A DNA stretch of 64,000 bases, taken from positions 118,039-182,038 of the forward strand of contig NRSV01000072.1 in the NCBI GenBank assembly GCA_002286855.1. The letters run 5' to 3'. The position numbers were made by a program, and so were the translations under genes. This document shows positions 41,725 to 53,460 of this stretch, piece by piece. The stretch's first letter is position 1; the number at the start of each line of letters is the position of its first letter. The DNA is from Bipolaris cookei (Eukaryota; Ascomycota; Dothideomycetes; Pleosporales; Pleosporaceae). The notes under the pieces are model-generated. The model did not search any database. It saw only the letters and a list, made by a program, of their open reading frames with translations, and had not been told where the DNA came from.

Positions 41725-43194
41725 ATGACGGTTCCGATGTTTTTCTCTGCTTTCTTGCTGGCTGCTCCAGCCTTGGCTTTGACACTACCCTCGTTTCTAC
41801 AGACCCAAGGCCAAGCACAATCACCACTTAGGCCTCTTGAGCATTCACAAAACTACAAGTTCGACCCGCTGCTGCATCTTCCTGGCATATCGCCCTACTT
41901 CGATGCTATAGGTCAGTACCTCGTGTTGCGAAACTGACTGTGGAACAATTTACTCATGCTGCAAACAGGTTTCGGTCTCGAGCACACACCACCCGTAGGC
42001 TGCCATGTCACGGCGGCAAGTTATATTATTCGCCATGGCGCCATCTATTCGAATGATGATGAGTACGAAGAGTACATCAGCCCTTTTCTTTGGAAACTGG
42101 AAAAGCACAGACAGGGATGGTCAGGACCGCTGGCTTTTATGAGCAAATGGCAATCACCAATCTTGGAGGACAAATTGGAGGATTTGACCCCATCAGGAGC
42201 CGTAGACGCAAAGCTTGTTGGAAAACATTTGTTGCAGCGGTACCCACACCTCATCCCTGAAACGAGGAGAATATTGGCGGACAAGAAGAGCAGGACGTTT
42301 GACACTGCCGAAAACTTCATCAAGGCATTCCCTCAAGAGAATGACATTGAGATTGTGCGCATCACAGAGAACAAGAATGGTTCTATGGAGTACCTCATCC
42401 CACACAAATCCTGCAAGAACTTTTCCAAGAAACCAGGCAAGAAGGAGCAGGAGAAAGTCATTGAGCTGTACGGCAAGAGCGTTGCGAAGAGACTTTCACC
42501 ATATGTACCCTTCAAGCTAGAGCCCAAGGACATTGTAGGCTTTCAGATGCTTTGCGGTTACGAATCTGCCATCAAAGGCGAGCGCAGCCCCATTTGTGAG
42601 CAATTCACAGACTCGGAATGGATGGCGTACGAGTATGCCTGGGACCTGAAGTATGCTCACATGGTCGGCCCTCTCAATCCACTGTCGCCTTACCTCGGTT
42701 TTCCCTGGCTGCAAGCGCAATCCGAACTCTTTGCACATATTGAAAAACACGACACGCCTGGTGATGGCTGGCCCGACAAGCAGCGTTTCTTCCTCGGTTT
42801 TACCCACCGCGAAGTACCTCCTTTCATTGCAACAGCCCTGGGACTTTTCAATAGCTCATCCAACGCAGCTGAACAGTTTCCTACCGATCATATCAATTGG
42901 ACGCGTGCATGGAAAATGAGCGATTTGATTCCTTTCCTTGGGCATGTGGGCATGGAAAAGATGACATGCAAAAGAGGAGCTGAGCATGGTGATAGTTCCG
43001 GTACCTACGTCAGGTTCATTGCCAACACAGCCCCGCGCCCGATTCCTGTGTGCCAGGATGGACCTGGTGCGAGCTGTGAGTTTGGACAATTCCGCAAACT
43101 CATTGGTGAGGGAGCAAAGGCACACAAAGACTTTCACAAGGTGTGTGATAAGAAGAATTGCAAGGATGCTGGATGTGTGGATGCGGAAGAGTGA
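41725..43194 (+). CDS. Secreted histidine phosphatase (phytase/acid phosphatase superfamily)
   Basis: A branch-2 histidine phosphatase, predicted to be secreted and to release phosphate from organic esters. Exons 41725-41911 and 41969-43194 (intron gtcagt...aaacag) give 470 residues. Residues 1-18 form a signal peptide. The catalytic RHG is at 84-86 within YIIRHGAIYS, and PPVGCHVTAASY precedes it as in fungal phytases. The second motif is THREVPPF (His 342, Glu 344). Both motifs are atypical: the Arg and Pro of RHGxRxP are absent, and the usual HD or HAE is HRE. The C-terminus is Cys-rich (CDKKNCKDAGC). I recall an RHGAIY variant as a recurring fungal subgroup, so this is probably a real enzyme with unknown substrate rather than a decayed phytase. 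It is the last intact core gene before the repeat-rich part. Confidence 0.85.
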
Positions 43195-43598
43195 ATCCCT
43201 ACTCATTTAGAATATCATTTAATCTTGTACCGAAATTCTATGAGATAGTAATGTTTCAGTTTGACTCCTATTTTTGTTGTCATAGTCCTGCCTTGGTAAT
43301 TTCTATCATCTCCTCAGAGCTTAGTTAGGTACAAACTTCAAATCAACGCTTTCAAGCAATCCGATTTTATATTCTACAATATCTATCTGCTTGCTTATCC
43401 TGTATTCAAGCTTGATACAAGAGTTTCTCTAGAGCAGGGCTATGCTACCCAGTACACCAGATTAACTAAATTACCATATCTATAGTTCCAGAAAATCATA
43501 ATATTCAGCACCTCCAACGAATGGAAGCACGAAAGTTAAGCATTTGATTACAAGGATGGCGGACGTTGGAGGTCATGGTGGGGCCGCTACTAAGTTAG
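43195..43598. other. Intergenic, flank of transposon
   Basis: AT-rich 3' flank of the phosphatase gene up to the TA target site of the pogo element. No gene. Confidence 0.5.
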
Positions 43599-43600
43599 TA

Positions 43601-43628
43601 GAGGTGCCGGACGGGCCAACGCCGGATT
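43601..43628 (+). repeat. Left terminal inverted repeat of pogo element
   Basis: 28 bp, one copy of the 17-bp GGACGGGCCAACGCCG-type unit. It differs from the right terminus at one base in the outer part. Confidence 0.85.
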
Positions 43629-43683
43629 ACGTCCTTTAGTACCAAATACCTGATCAACTTCTACCACCCACAATATAACCAAA

Positions 43684-45049
43684 ATGCAATCGATTGTCGC
43701 TAAATTTGCTGCTACTGACGCTTTAAGCCCCGGAGAAAAGCTTGTATATGCCAAAATCGCGAGAAAATATGGTGTTGATCCAAGAACGCTGAGCCGCCGC
43801 CACCGAGGCATTTCCACCTCTAGACAAGTAGCTGCACAGAACCGGCAGGCAATCTACCCACAACATGAAGCTGAGCTTATCGAATATATAGATAGACTCA
43901 GCAAGCGAGGCCTGCCGCCTACACGGTGTATTATTCGAAATATCGCATCGCAGCTGGCCCAGAAGCAGCTCGGATACCACTGGGTCGATCGCTTTGTTCA
44001 TCGCTATTCGCATCTTATTATGCTCAAGCGCACCACGCCTATCGATCGCAGCCGCCGCTGGGCTGATTCAAAAAAGGAATATTGACTCTGTTTTGAGCTC
44101 CTGCGCTAAAAAAAAGATCAATATGAAGTGGAACCGTGGCATATATATAATATGGATGAGAAGGGCTTCATGATTGGAGTACAGTCCCACTCAGTCAGAA
44201 TCTTTTCTAAAGCTTCTCTCCGCTCTAAATTGAAAAGACCTAATACTGAAGACGGCAATCGCGAATGGATTACGCTGATCGCATGTATCTGTGCCGATGG
44301 ATCGTATCTAGATCCAAGTATTATCTACTCCAGTCAATCCAACTCTATCCAGAATTCATGGCTCCAAGGTTTTGATCCAAATATCCATACCGCCCGAATC
44401 GCCGCATCAGCTTCTGGCTAGTCGAACGATAATATCAGTCTCCAATGGCTTAAGCAAGTGTTCGATCCAGCCACCAAGCCAAAAGCTCGATCTTCTTAAC
44501 GATTACTTATCATGGATAGGCATCATAGCCATGTAATTATATATTTTATTAACTATTGTGATCAGAACAAAATACTATTAGCTACCTTCCCGCCGCATTC
44601 AACCCATACGCTGCAGCCGCTCGATATTGGATTGTTTAAGCCACTATTTGCCACATACTCAAACAAGCTATCGAGCTTCACCGATACCAGCCAAGGGCTG
44701 ATATCATTCACTAAATCTCTTTTTTTTCCTAATGTTCTGGCGAGCTTGGTGCGTGACGTTCAAGAAATTATCGATTCTCCGAGCCTTTAGAGCTACTGGA
44801 ATTTCACCATTCAATCCAGAATTTATGCTTCAAAAATTTAAAACTATAGCTACTAACAGTGATAGAGATGCATTAGTAGCATCGGCTTCTAATTGGAGAA
44901 CGATTCGGCAGCTACTCAATGAAGCTACGAGCCAGAAACAGAGTAATAGATCGATTTTAGCGCTCAATAGAATCATGATGAAACTATCCGCCGATACATC
45001 GTTTCTTCAGCGAGAAAATAAACAGCTTCTGGCAGCTATTATTAATTAG
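43684..45049 (+). pseudogene. Pogo/Fot1 transposase, broken
   Basis: A DDE transposase. From 43684 it has an N-terminal Psq-type helix-turn-helix (LVYAKIARKYGVDPRTLSRR), a CENP-B/Tc5-type DNA-binding domain (to about 44050), then the DDE_1 domain: first Asp in IYNMDEKGF, second in LLIMDRHHSH, third in LQPLDIGLF, and the tail AFRATGISPFNPE. In-frame stops occur at 44083-44085 (TGA), 44107-44109 (TAA), 44419-44421 (TAG) and 44497-44499 (TAA). One frameshift lies between about 44760 and 44795. The TAG at 44419 stands where the family has Trp after Ser-Gly (TGG to TAG), a G to A change in keeping with RIP. The protein cannot be made as it stands. Confidence 0.9.
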
Positions 45050-45540
45050 AGGCAGCGGAAGCAGCGCACCCAGCCTGGCACGCTCGAGCTATCCGACGAT
45101 TACCATGGTGGAGCTACTTTCTGGTCTCCGCGGAAAGTGCGCGAAGCTAGAAAGGAGAGAAAGCTACTCAAAGCTCAAGAACTAGATGCGCGGCGGCGGG
45201 CGCGGACGGAGACAAAACTAGAGCGCGAGAGTGCAGAAAGCTGAAGAAGCTATCAAAATCTCCCAAATAGTCAAGAAGGTTATCTTCAAGCCCCGTACAA
45301 AGCCAGTATTAAAAATATTATTACTGGTGGTGGTGGTGGTAGTAGTGCGGAGCCAGCCAATCGCTCAGCAGCACTACCATCACCGCGCTCGCGTTCAGGC
45401 CGCCCCATCAAGCTACCAGCCAAATATCAATAGATGGAACGAATCAATAATATTACTAGATTACTACACTATAAAATCTCCCGATAATAGCTTTTGTATG
45501 GAGCTCTACAGCTTCAAATTTGTGGTGGTCTTTTTAGGGC

Positions 45541-45586
45541 AAATCCGGTGTTGGCCCGTCCGCGGCGTTGGCCCGTCCGGTACCTC
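45541..45586 (-). repeat. Right terminal inverted repeat of pogo element, internally duplicated
   Basis: 46 bp. Read on the minus strand it starts GAGGTACCGGACGGGCCAAC and contains two tandem 17-bp units where the left end has one. Confidence 0.85.
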
Positions 45587-45781
45587 TACACTACTTACCA
45601 TGCGAAGCACTCTCGTTCCTCAACGCGCGATTCTCACCATCATCACGACGAACTGCTATAAATCTACCTGATCTGAAGATGAATCAATAAACTCTTCCTA
45701 CTGGATCTATGCGATATTGAGGAACTATATCATCGCTATAAACACCCGGAGAAAGAGGGTTGAATAAGCTAGAAAGCCTCG

Positions 45782-46882
45782 ATGACACAAACATCACCCT
45801 TCCTCACCTTGCCAGGCGAAATCAGAAACCAAATCGTATCTTACGCCTTTTATCGCGCATCGGGCAGTATACCAGCCTCAAGCCTCTCCAAAAGCGCCCT
45901 CGCACTCGCATGGACCTGTCGCCAGCTATATGCCGAATACGCCTCTCTCGCGCGCTCACACAGCGCCATTTACCCGCTCAAATGGTTGAGCGCCCAGCAC
46001 CTAGCAGAAAAAACACAAACCCTGCTTGCCACTGCTTGTGCTGCTCAAATCACCAAGCTGCAGATTCTCCTACCAGCATGTCTTGGGGAGCTGTACGTTT
46101 GCAATTCCTCGGCAGCAACGCGTCGACGCGTAAAAGCGTTCCACATTGCTGCCGCGGGGCTGCCGAACCTAGAAGAGCTGTATTTCCGGCTTCAGAGCAC
46201 AGATTCTCATGGCAACGGTGATGGTAGTGGTAGCGGCGGAGCAGGCAGAGAACTCGTGGTACACATGCTATGGCGATTGTTGTGGGAAAAAGACTTGTTG
46301 CGTCTTAATAAAATCTGCATTGTGCACGATGGAGCACAGCCTTTTCTTTCACTAACACTGCTGCATGGTATGCTGGTCACCTTCAAGCCGCTATATGCGT
46401 CGCGCAGATGGCACATCAAGTCGGATTTTGAGCATGGACGGTTGGTGTTTGTAGAGAAGTCTGGGGGTAAGACAAAGAGGAGGATCGCGGTGCTTGTGGG
46501 ATATAGCTTTCGTGAGGCCGAGGAGTATGTAAACGTGTGTGAAGAGATTATAGAGGTATGTCATTCCTTTTTTATTTTAATTGTCCTCCAGGTGATCATC
46601 AGAATAGAGAAGCTCAAGGGTCTGGATGCAGCATCGCGAATCGAAGGTTGATTTTCCTTCTTACCCATGTTGACTTCGAACTTACAGGACAAGCATGCTG
46701 ATGTTGTCATTGCTCGGCGGAGAGACTGCAAATACGTGGCTCCTTTAGAAGAGATGACGGATGCCGAGTTAAGACAGGAAGTCGATAATCTGCACACTTT
46801 GTTTCCAGTATCTGCGACTGAAGAACCTCTGTTGCAGCCACATATTGAAAAAATACGTGCTAGGTGTAATCCTAGTCCATAG
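45782..46882 (+). CDS. F-box-like hypothetical protein
   Basis: Exons 45782-46555 and 46688-46882 (132-nt intron gtatgt...cttacag) give 322 residues. The opening LTLPGEIRNQIVSYAFYR is the pattern of a very large fungal family with an F-box-like helical start (LPxEIRNxIY), often of unknown function. The rest has alternating helices and strands with LQILLPACLGELY and LPNLEELYFRL, like a degenerate leucine-rich or solenoid part. The C-terminal exon (VVIARRRDCKYVAPLEEMTD) continues in frame. No catalytic motif is visible. It begins only 196 bp after the end of the pogo element, so its promoter may have been altered by the insertion. Confidence 0.75.
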
Positions 46883-49800
46883 AGACTACAGAGCAGCTAC
46901 ATGCCCTCGGTTGTTGTCTGCACAATCAAAGATAGACTCAAAAATAAGTGAGATAATAGCCAATGACAAAGATATCTATCACTATGATCATTTAGTTAGA
47001 GCGTGGGCATTCTCATCCATGAAACACTGACCTTGAAAGCTTCTGCAATGCCCCCAAATTGACAAACATCGCATAGCGGACGGATTTGCCAGCAGTTACA
47101 GAGGACCCGAGTAGCTAGGTTGATCCCACAAAATCCTTTACATTTCCACGCGTCACCATCAAGCCATCTCCACGCGTACATGAGCCACCACACAACACCA
47201 GCACGCCTTCTACAGCTCTCCTCGGAGCGCCCCACGACCGGTTAAATTACATGTCCGTTTGGCACGTGGTAACGTAAGATGGGAAATGAGATGAACGCCA
47301 GCTCTCAGGATGCGATGAACGCGGTGTCGGCGATTCTGATGAGGCCACAATTCTCGTATTCGATGGGTTGATATTGACTCCCTCCCACCGGGCGTCTGCC
47401 AAGATCAGAGTCTGGGCCTTTTGAATCAGACCAGAGTCCAAGGACTGAGCGAAGAGGAGCGCTAGCGGACGGGAACGAAGGGTCGGGACGGAATGGCAAG
47501 GATCAACATGGTCAATGTGGACGAAATGGTGTAGAGAAATCAAGTGGCAAGTGTTGAAGGATGCCTCCTCTCGCCACACGGTGGCCAGTAAGAAAGTCTA
47601 TAACAACCCGCTTAATGATTCTAGGGGCTCAATGGCCCAGAACCGCCCCGTCATCTTGTCCGTGGAGTTCGCACTGTGGCTTCCTTCCTCGGCAGTGGAG
47701 AGACAATCACTGTCCATGAAGTGTTATCTTGTACCCTGGTTTCCATCAGCAGCCACTAGCCAGGGTCTTGACGGATGCTGTTCGGCGAACTCGGGCAATT
47801 TCCTCTCTGTTTCATGTCAGGTGTTCAGTCGCGTGGTGATCTCGTGGACGAGGCTCCGCCGTAAAGACTAGTTCAGTATGTCCATCTAGAGTCCTCCGGA
47901 CCTATCAATCGCCCTGGCTCTCGCTTGACCATGTTATGGAACGGGCCGATGGCGTTTGGACATATCTTGGGTCCTACTAAGCTCAGGTCCTACACTGTAT
48001 GTATGTACGTCATTACTGTCATAGTCGTTCATGATTGGATCCGTGCCGTAGCGGGTTTCGGTAGAGTCAAAGACTGTTTTTCTGGACGTCTCTTGGAATG
48101 GACCAACCGTCTCTAGTTTTACTTTTTCTCATGCATGCTTGTATCGATTATCAGCCGGCAGAGACTTTGCGATAACTCGGCTTCTGGTCAACAGGCGGAC
48201 AAAAATGCGGACACCAGAAAGACGAAGCATCGTAGGGCAGGGCAGGTCACACTAGCCACGAATCCACTTTCCATGCTGTAGCCCCGGGACTGCTAGATAC
48301 CAAGAGACCGAAGGAATGGGTTAAATATTGAATATATCCAATCATTTGGTACTGTCAATGTTGATGGGGTTGGATGTTGCGGGAAGGATGCCAAGTCGAA
48401 CGATTGGGGAATCATCTCGATAAGAGGAAAAGTTAGCGAGCATTCAATATAATTTTCATGCACTCCGGTAGTGTTTGGCCCCGTAACGCGGCACATGGTG
48501 GTCGGAGGAACGGATAGTTGAGCCGGATTAGCTCAAGTACCATAGACTACTACCAGGCACGTGGATGTTGGTCCCAACAGTCTGGTAAGTTTTCGACTAC
48601 ATACTACATACACACTTACATGCTCTCTTTTCCCCCCTAATGGGTGCATGTGGGGCAGTGCGCATACTGTGCCGCCATGCCCTGCAGAGCTCACCGTTCC
48701 TGCATGGAGGCAGCAATAGCTGTGCTTGTGCATGACACGACAATGCGGGCTTACAGTACCTGCGGCAGACGACACCAGTATCGATAAGCAGCACGCCACC
48801 ACATGACATCTTGTGCAACCCCAACCACGCACAAGGCGCAATGGCGCCAGGACGGCAGAGCTGAGATATGGCGACGCCGAGAATTTGGACAACATGTTGC
48901 AGACCCCTAGTACGCTCGCGCCAGTGTCGATCGCTAAAGATAGGTTACATATGGCACTCCCCTTGCCCTAACTTTCCTCATTCGAGGGGCTTGGCCAAGC
49001 ATAAGCGTTACTCACCTACGACCCGTGCACCATCCTTTCAAGCGCCGTGGCGTCAGAGTCGTCATGTGATAGGTTACATTGAAGCCCCGCGTCCAAGATT
49101 CGCCCAGAGCGTAAGCAATGGAACGGACCGTCATTGTCTAGTATCTGATAAAGGGTGTGTGTGTGTGTGTACCAGCGTAAGGCTGGATAGGTGCAAAGAT
49201 TTGAAGATCGGTATGACGTTGGTGCTGATCCTTTCGAGCTCCCCATTCTCGTCCCAGCACTTGATAATCCCGTTGGGAAACAATTCCTGGCAAGCACAAA
49301 TTCCTGAAGATAAGAAAAATGGTGTGGTTGACAAGGCTGCACGTGTGCAGAAGTATCGAGATCAGGCAGCATAGGCCTCCCGTTTTCACATTGCAAGGGC
49401 AACACAGCCCGCTCCCTACAAAAGTTGCTTGCCTGAATGACAGAGAATCTGCTTGGATTCGCTTCACGTATTCTAGCCCTGAGGAGACAGGTATGGCGCC
49501 ATTAAGGTGACAAGTCCTGATTCCTAACATTGAGCTTCTTATACCTCCGAAAACCCAATAATAGAGTGGCTTTACAGGCAGTCGAGGAAGGCTGATGCTT
49601 ACAACTTCAATCAGTATTCGTGTAGTAGAAAATAGAAGATACAATATCGGAATTGGTCTAAAGAATACTGCGATCAGCGTCTACCTAATCCCTTAACATG
49701 ACCAGTATTTCAAGTCCATGAGTGCGCACAGTCAACCAATGAGATGCTCTTCCATTTAGCCATTTGAACCGCGCTCGCAGCAATGATAGGCGATTACGAT

Positions 49801-50353
49801 GTGGGGCGCTGAAAGTCGGGTCATCTCCGTTACGTGACATGGGCACAAACACAACGCAAGATAGGGATAAGAGCAAACTGCTCTAGCAAATCCAACACCA
49901 TTGATTGATGGTATCACATGGTTTCTTCGCATTAGCGCACTGAAGGAATACTCAACGAAGACGATGAAGAGATGTCTCAGAGGCTCAGTGGATTACCTTC
50001 AACACTTAATGACTTGGTTGGAAACATTAACGGCAGTAATGTAAATCTGCGTGTGTGGTTGTACTTCATCGTTCAGCCCTGTTCATAGGAATCCCGTACT
50101 TATCGACTATCTTTGAGAATTTTATAATATATTGCAAAGCCTCAGAACAATAGCAGATGGTTCAATTTAAACGATTTGAGTCTGGTGGCTTTCTGAACGA
50201 GTAGACTACCATTTGATAGGGCGAATAGTTTTAAATATACATATAGAATGTGTCGAGGCACAAACAATATACTGCAGTTTCCAGGGTCATTGACACTGAA
50301 GAGTGGCTTGAACACTGCGTCATGGTATCCATACGTGACTACCGCTCCTGTTT
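46883..50353. other. Gene-free region
   Basis: 3.5 kb without a supportable gene. Frames up to 168 codons (48868-49374 plus; 49138-49644 minus) overlap each other and show no domain or coding bias. A GT microsatellite lies at 49154-49170. Possibly old, decayed repeat DNA. Confidence 0.5.
49154..49170 (+). repeat. (GT)n microsatellite
   Basis: Eight uninterrupted GT dinucleotides. Confidence 0.9.
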
Positions 50354-51431
50354 TCAAGAATGACGGTAGGGTGACTCTTCACACATCAAGCCATCTCCCA
50401 AACCAAAGGTTAGAATTGTGTTGGGCTGTGCCGACAAAATAGTGGTCAATTCTGGACTGGTAGGCTCAAAGGTCGTCCAATCTGGCATGGAATTGGGCAG
50501 CCAGTCCCGCGATAACAATTGATTACCAGAGTAGCAATCATTATTATTATAATACGATATTGGCTCCGTCAAGATGTGTGGATATGACAGCGCATATTCG
50601 AAATTTGGCCACGATGCTGATGGCGTAAAAGGCATCGTACTTGCGTCATATTGCATAGCCAAAATTTGTGATGGCGGTATGTCGCTTAAAGACGAGCCGA
50701 ATCCATGTTCAATCGACGCCGATATCTCTTCGTACCATGTCTCCGGATAAGAAATGTAGTCTGCGCAGTGGACTAAAGTTATAGGCTCGTGAAATACCAT
50801 AAGTTCAGGCGTAGGCGGTGAGAGGCCACCTAGACTAGAGATGTTGCTCGTCCGTATTGTCCCATCCGAGCCAACCATGATTTGTTCGGGGTTTTTTGTG
50901 TACAACTGACTCTCCTCAATTGTGTATGGTGTATCTATCGGAAGGGGAGTGAGTTCGGCATGTGCATGGAGGGACAGGGTTTGTTCATTCGTTTCTAGGG
51001 CACTTTGGGAGTTGCATGACATGCGTCGCGTATGTCCATTGTCTCTCAAAGGTGGCAGGTTCTGAGGCGAATCTGGCCTATCAACCTGTGAGAGAGCGCT
51101 CGCAGAGTGACTCTTTACTAGTGAATGTGATGTTTTCCGAGTGCTTGATCGATGGACATTTACAGAGGTGCGGCGAGTCGATCGGGGTTCACAAATGATG
51201 CCTTTGGTGATGCAGCGCGAACATGAAGGTACCTTGAGAGTGAGCTTTGTAAGAAACCACAACCTTCGAAGAAATACATACTGTCTTGTTACACTTTGTC
51301 TTGGCTTTGGCACACGTCACGCATGCAATCGGTCTTCTAGAGGGTAACCTAGCGTATGGATTTCGTGGCTGCGGCTCCACACTCATGTCGTGCAAGGAGT
51401 CATGGAGATTTTTGGAAATATCGGGACTCAT
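50354..51431 (-). CDS. Zn(II)2Cys6 transcription factor, short form
   Basis: A fungal binuclear zinc-cluster regulator of unknown target, nuclear. Exons 51431-51282 and 51232-50354 (intron gtatgt...ctcaag) give 342 residues. The intron splits the zinc cluster, and joining restores CVTCAKAKTKC and then CSRCITKGIIC: C-x2-C-x6-C-x6-C-x2-C-x6-C at about residues 37-64, with the basic RRPIAC start. After it comes a Ser/Thr/Pro-rich middle and an acidic, aromatic C-terminus that may activate transcription. There is no recognisable fungal middle-homology domain. No pathway genes flank it; its neighbours are decayed genes. The frame is open without lesions, unlike its surroundings. Confidence 0.88.
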
Positions 51432-52659
51432 AGTCTCGAATCGATGTGATAGTAAAGGTGGAACTGCACAATTGTTTGATTGTATGCCTCAGAAAAAGGT
51501 TTCGTTTTATGTAGGATATGAGAGACAAAGTATAGACACCAGGATAAACTAGAACACGGATTTCATCCTCACCAGTGGTCAGGAACTACGTCGATGATAT
51601 ACTAGTCCAAACAGAACAGTGCAAAGCCTGGAAAGCCTAAAAGGCTACACGCAATAGCTGACTAGCGGGGATCCGGCACGAAGCGAGCCAAACTAACCAT
51701 AGAACCAGTGTACCTACCTTTTGCCAGGAGTGAAACTGTGAAGAGGGTCTGTTCTGGCGTCGATGAGGCGTTTTCCGCACTAGTGGAATCGAGGCTGAGC
51801 CCGAAAACGTAGACATTCCCTCATGAGACGTTGTCCCTGGTTATGGTTAGATGGAACGCCACAGCGGACGTACTTCAAGCAAGAGGGTGTGGTAGGCTAT
51901 GTTTCGGTAAGTTGGCGGTGGCATGAGCTCCCGTGCATGCTGGGGGTAGCTGCGATGCTGAATTCTGACAAATTTCACGATGGCGGCTATTACCTTTACA
52001 AACTGCAATGTGGCCGAATCCTCGGGAACCCCGATGGACAGAGAAGTGTATGTTCTGAAACATGGGTATCCGCACATATGGTGAGGCTTTGAACATCAAC
52101 GTTCCCCTAAGAAATGATTTTTACCCACCCTTGCGAACAGCCATGATGCATACGCGTATAATACGTCGTGACACGATGGAGGAGGTTGTCATCTGTCGAG
52201 CATCGCCGGATCTGTCAGCAACAGAGTCGCGCTAGCGGCAACCGTTTAGCAGGATGGCCACATCGCGAATAGACATGGGCAATGGGGCCGATTTCTTAGT
52301 ATAGAAGATTCGTAGTGTCTGACCAAACGCAGCTATTGAGGTTCTATGTGGGGGTAAGGCAAGCCATTAATGGTGGTACCGTGTGGTGAGGTTCAGGTTG
52401 CGAGACCCCTGCCTCAGAGCTGTGTTGTGAGCGAGGATTGTCGTAAGTGCTAATCGCCATTGTGGGCAGGGGTCAGCCCCTGCGCCATAACCACGTGACT
52501 GCTGATGTGGGCTAACACGGCATACCTCTTACCCTTCCACCATAAGATTGGTATTCCAACTAGCAACATGAAGCCTCAGAGAAGGTACATAAATATAGCC
52601 TTCAGCCTTACGGCTTTTGCTACAGCTCTCACAGCGGCTGCTCCTCACTGATTTACAAG
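51432..52659. other. Intergenic, no gene seen
   Basis: The promoter of the zinc-cluster gene and the upstream region of the carboxypeptidase pseudogene. A TATA-like cataaatata at about 52588 sits 70 bp before the pseudogene ATG. A perfect short inverted repeat, GCAGGGG-TCAG-CCCCTGC, lies near 52465. No coding region. Confidence 0.5.
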
Positions 52660-53460
52660 ATGATGCTCTTTTCAATCTTCTTTTCGTTGCTATGTGCTTC
52701 CACACCCATCGTTGCGGGCTCTCCCAATAATGCGGCTGGGCTCTGGAAAAGGCTCAAATTGCTTGTCAAAAAAACTGTACCTGGCCAGGGCTTCACCAAC
52801 CCGCAGATTCAGAAGAGGGCTAAGAGCTTCTTTGCGACGGAAAAGACGAAGCGTAAAGATTCAATTCTAAGGCTGAAGTATATGTAATAATCGCTTCCAG
52901 CCTTTGCCTTCAATGGCACTGGCATTCCCGATGTCAACTTCAACGTGGGAGAGAGCTATGCTGGCTTATCGTCCACCTCATACAACTCGAAAGAGACACT
53001 AAACCTCTTTTTCTAGTTCTTCCCATCTAAGATGAGCCACATACCAGAGGTAACTATTATCTGGTAAGCAGATCTTGGTGTATCAGCCATGCAAGAAATG
53101 CGTATGATAATGAATACGGGCTCAATGGCGGTCCTGGTTGCAGTTCGTTCAGCGGATTAATCGCCAGAAATGGCCCATTCCTGTGACAGCCGGGTACTAT
53201 TGCCCTGACTCTCAACCCGTACTCATGGGGCAACCTCACCAACATGCTTTAGGTTGAGTAGCTAGTTGGTTTCGGTTACTCAAAGGCTATATAGAACATT
53301 AGCAACGAGATTGAACTTTCCAAGCAGTTCCGCGGCTTCTATAAGAACTTTGTTCATACCTTTGGTATCATCCACAATTAGAAGATGTACATCATCGGAG
53401 AGTCTTACGCAGGCATGTACGTTCCCTACAAATCTTTATGTACTTGGGATATTCATTAAT
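52660..53460 (+). pseudogene. Serine carboxypeptidase (peptidase S10), RIP-type decay
   Basis: A once-secreted S10 exopeptidase, unable to make protein now. It starts with a signal peptide (MMLFSIFFSLLCASTPIVAG). Then, with stops and shifts between, come AFAFNGTGIPDVNFNVGESY, the oxyanion segment NGGPGCSSFSGL (about 53112), ARNGPFL, NPYSWGNLTNML, and the nucleophile segment IIGESYAGMYVPY (about 53388-53430). Stops fall at TAG after ETLNLFF, TGA after NGPFL and TAG after TNML. The family has Trp at these places (TGG changed to TGA or TAG). The next TAG stands for Gln of VEQPVG, and PVG has become LVG. All are G to A or C to T. The Asp and His parts of the triad are not recognisable downstream. 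End coordinate approximate. Confidence 0.85.

Larger units (their letters stand above)
43601..45586 (+). mobile_element. Complete but inactive pogo/Fot1-type DNA transposon
   Basis: A 1986-bp element bounded by TA dinucleotides (43599-43600 and 45587-45588), as expected of Tc1/mariner-superfamily target duplication. The left end, GAGGTGCCGGACGGGCCAAC and on to 43628, matches the reverse complement of the right end (45541-45586), except that the right end carries an extra 17-bp copy of the GGACGGGCCAACGCCGC unit. The single transposase gene inside reads left to right and is broken by stops and a frameshift. Confidence 0.9.

Noticed and set aside
48868..49644. Two 168-codon frames on opposite strands
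   Set aside because: They overlap each other, include a translated GT microsatellite (VCVCT; THTHT), and show no domain.
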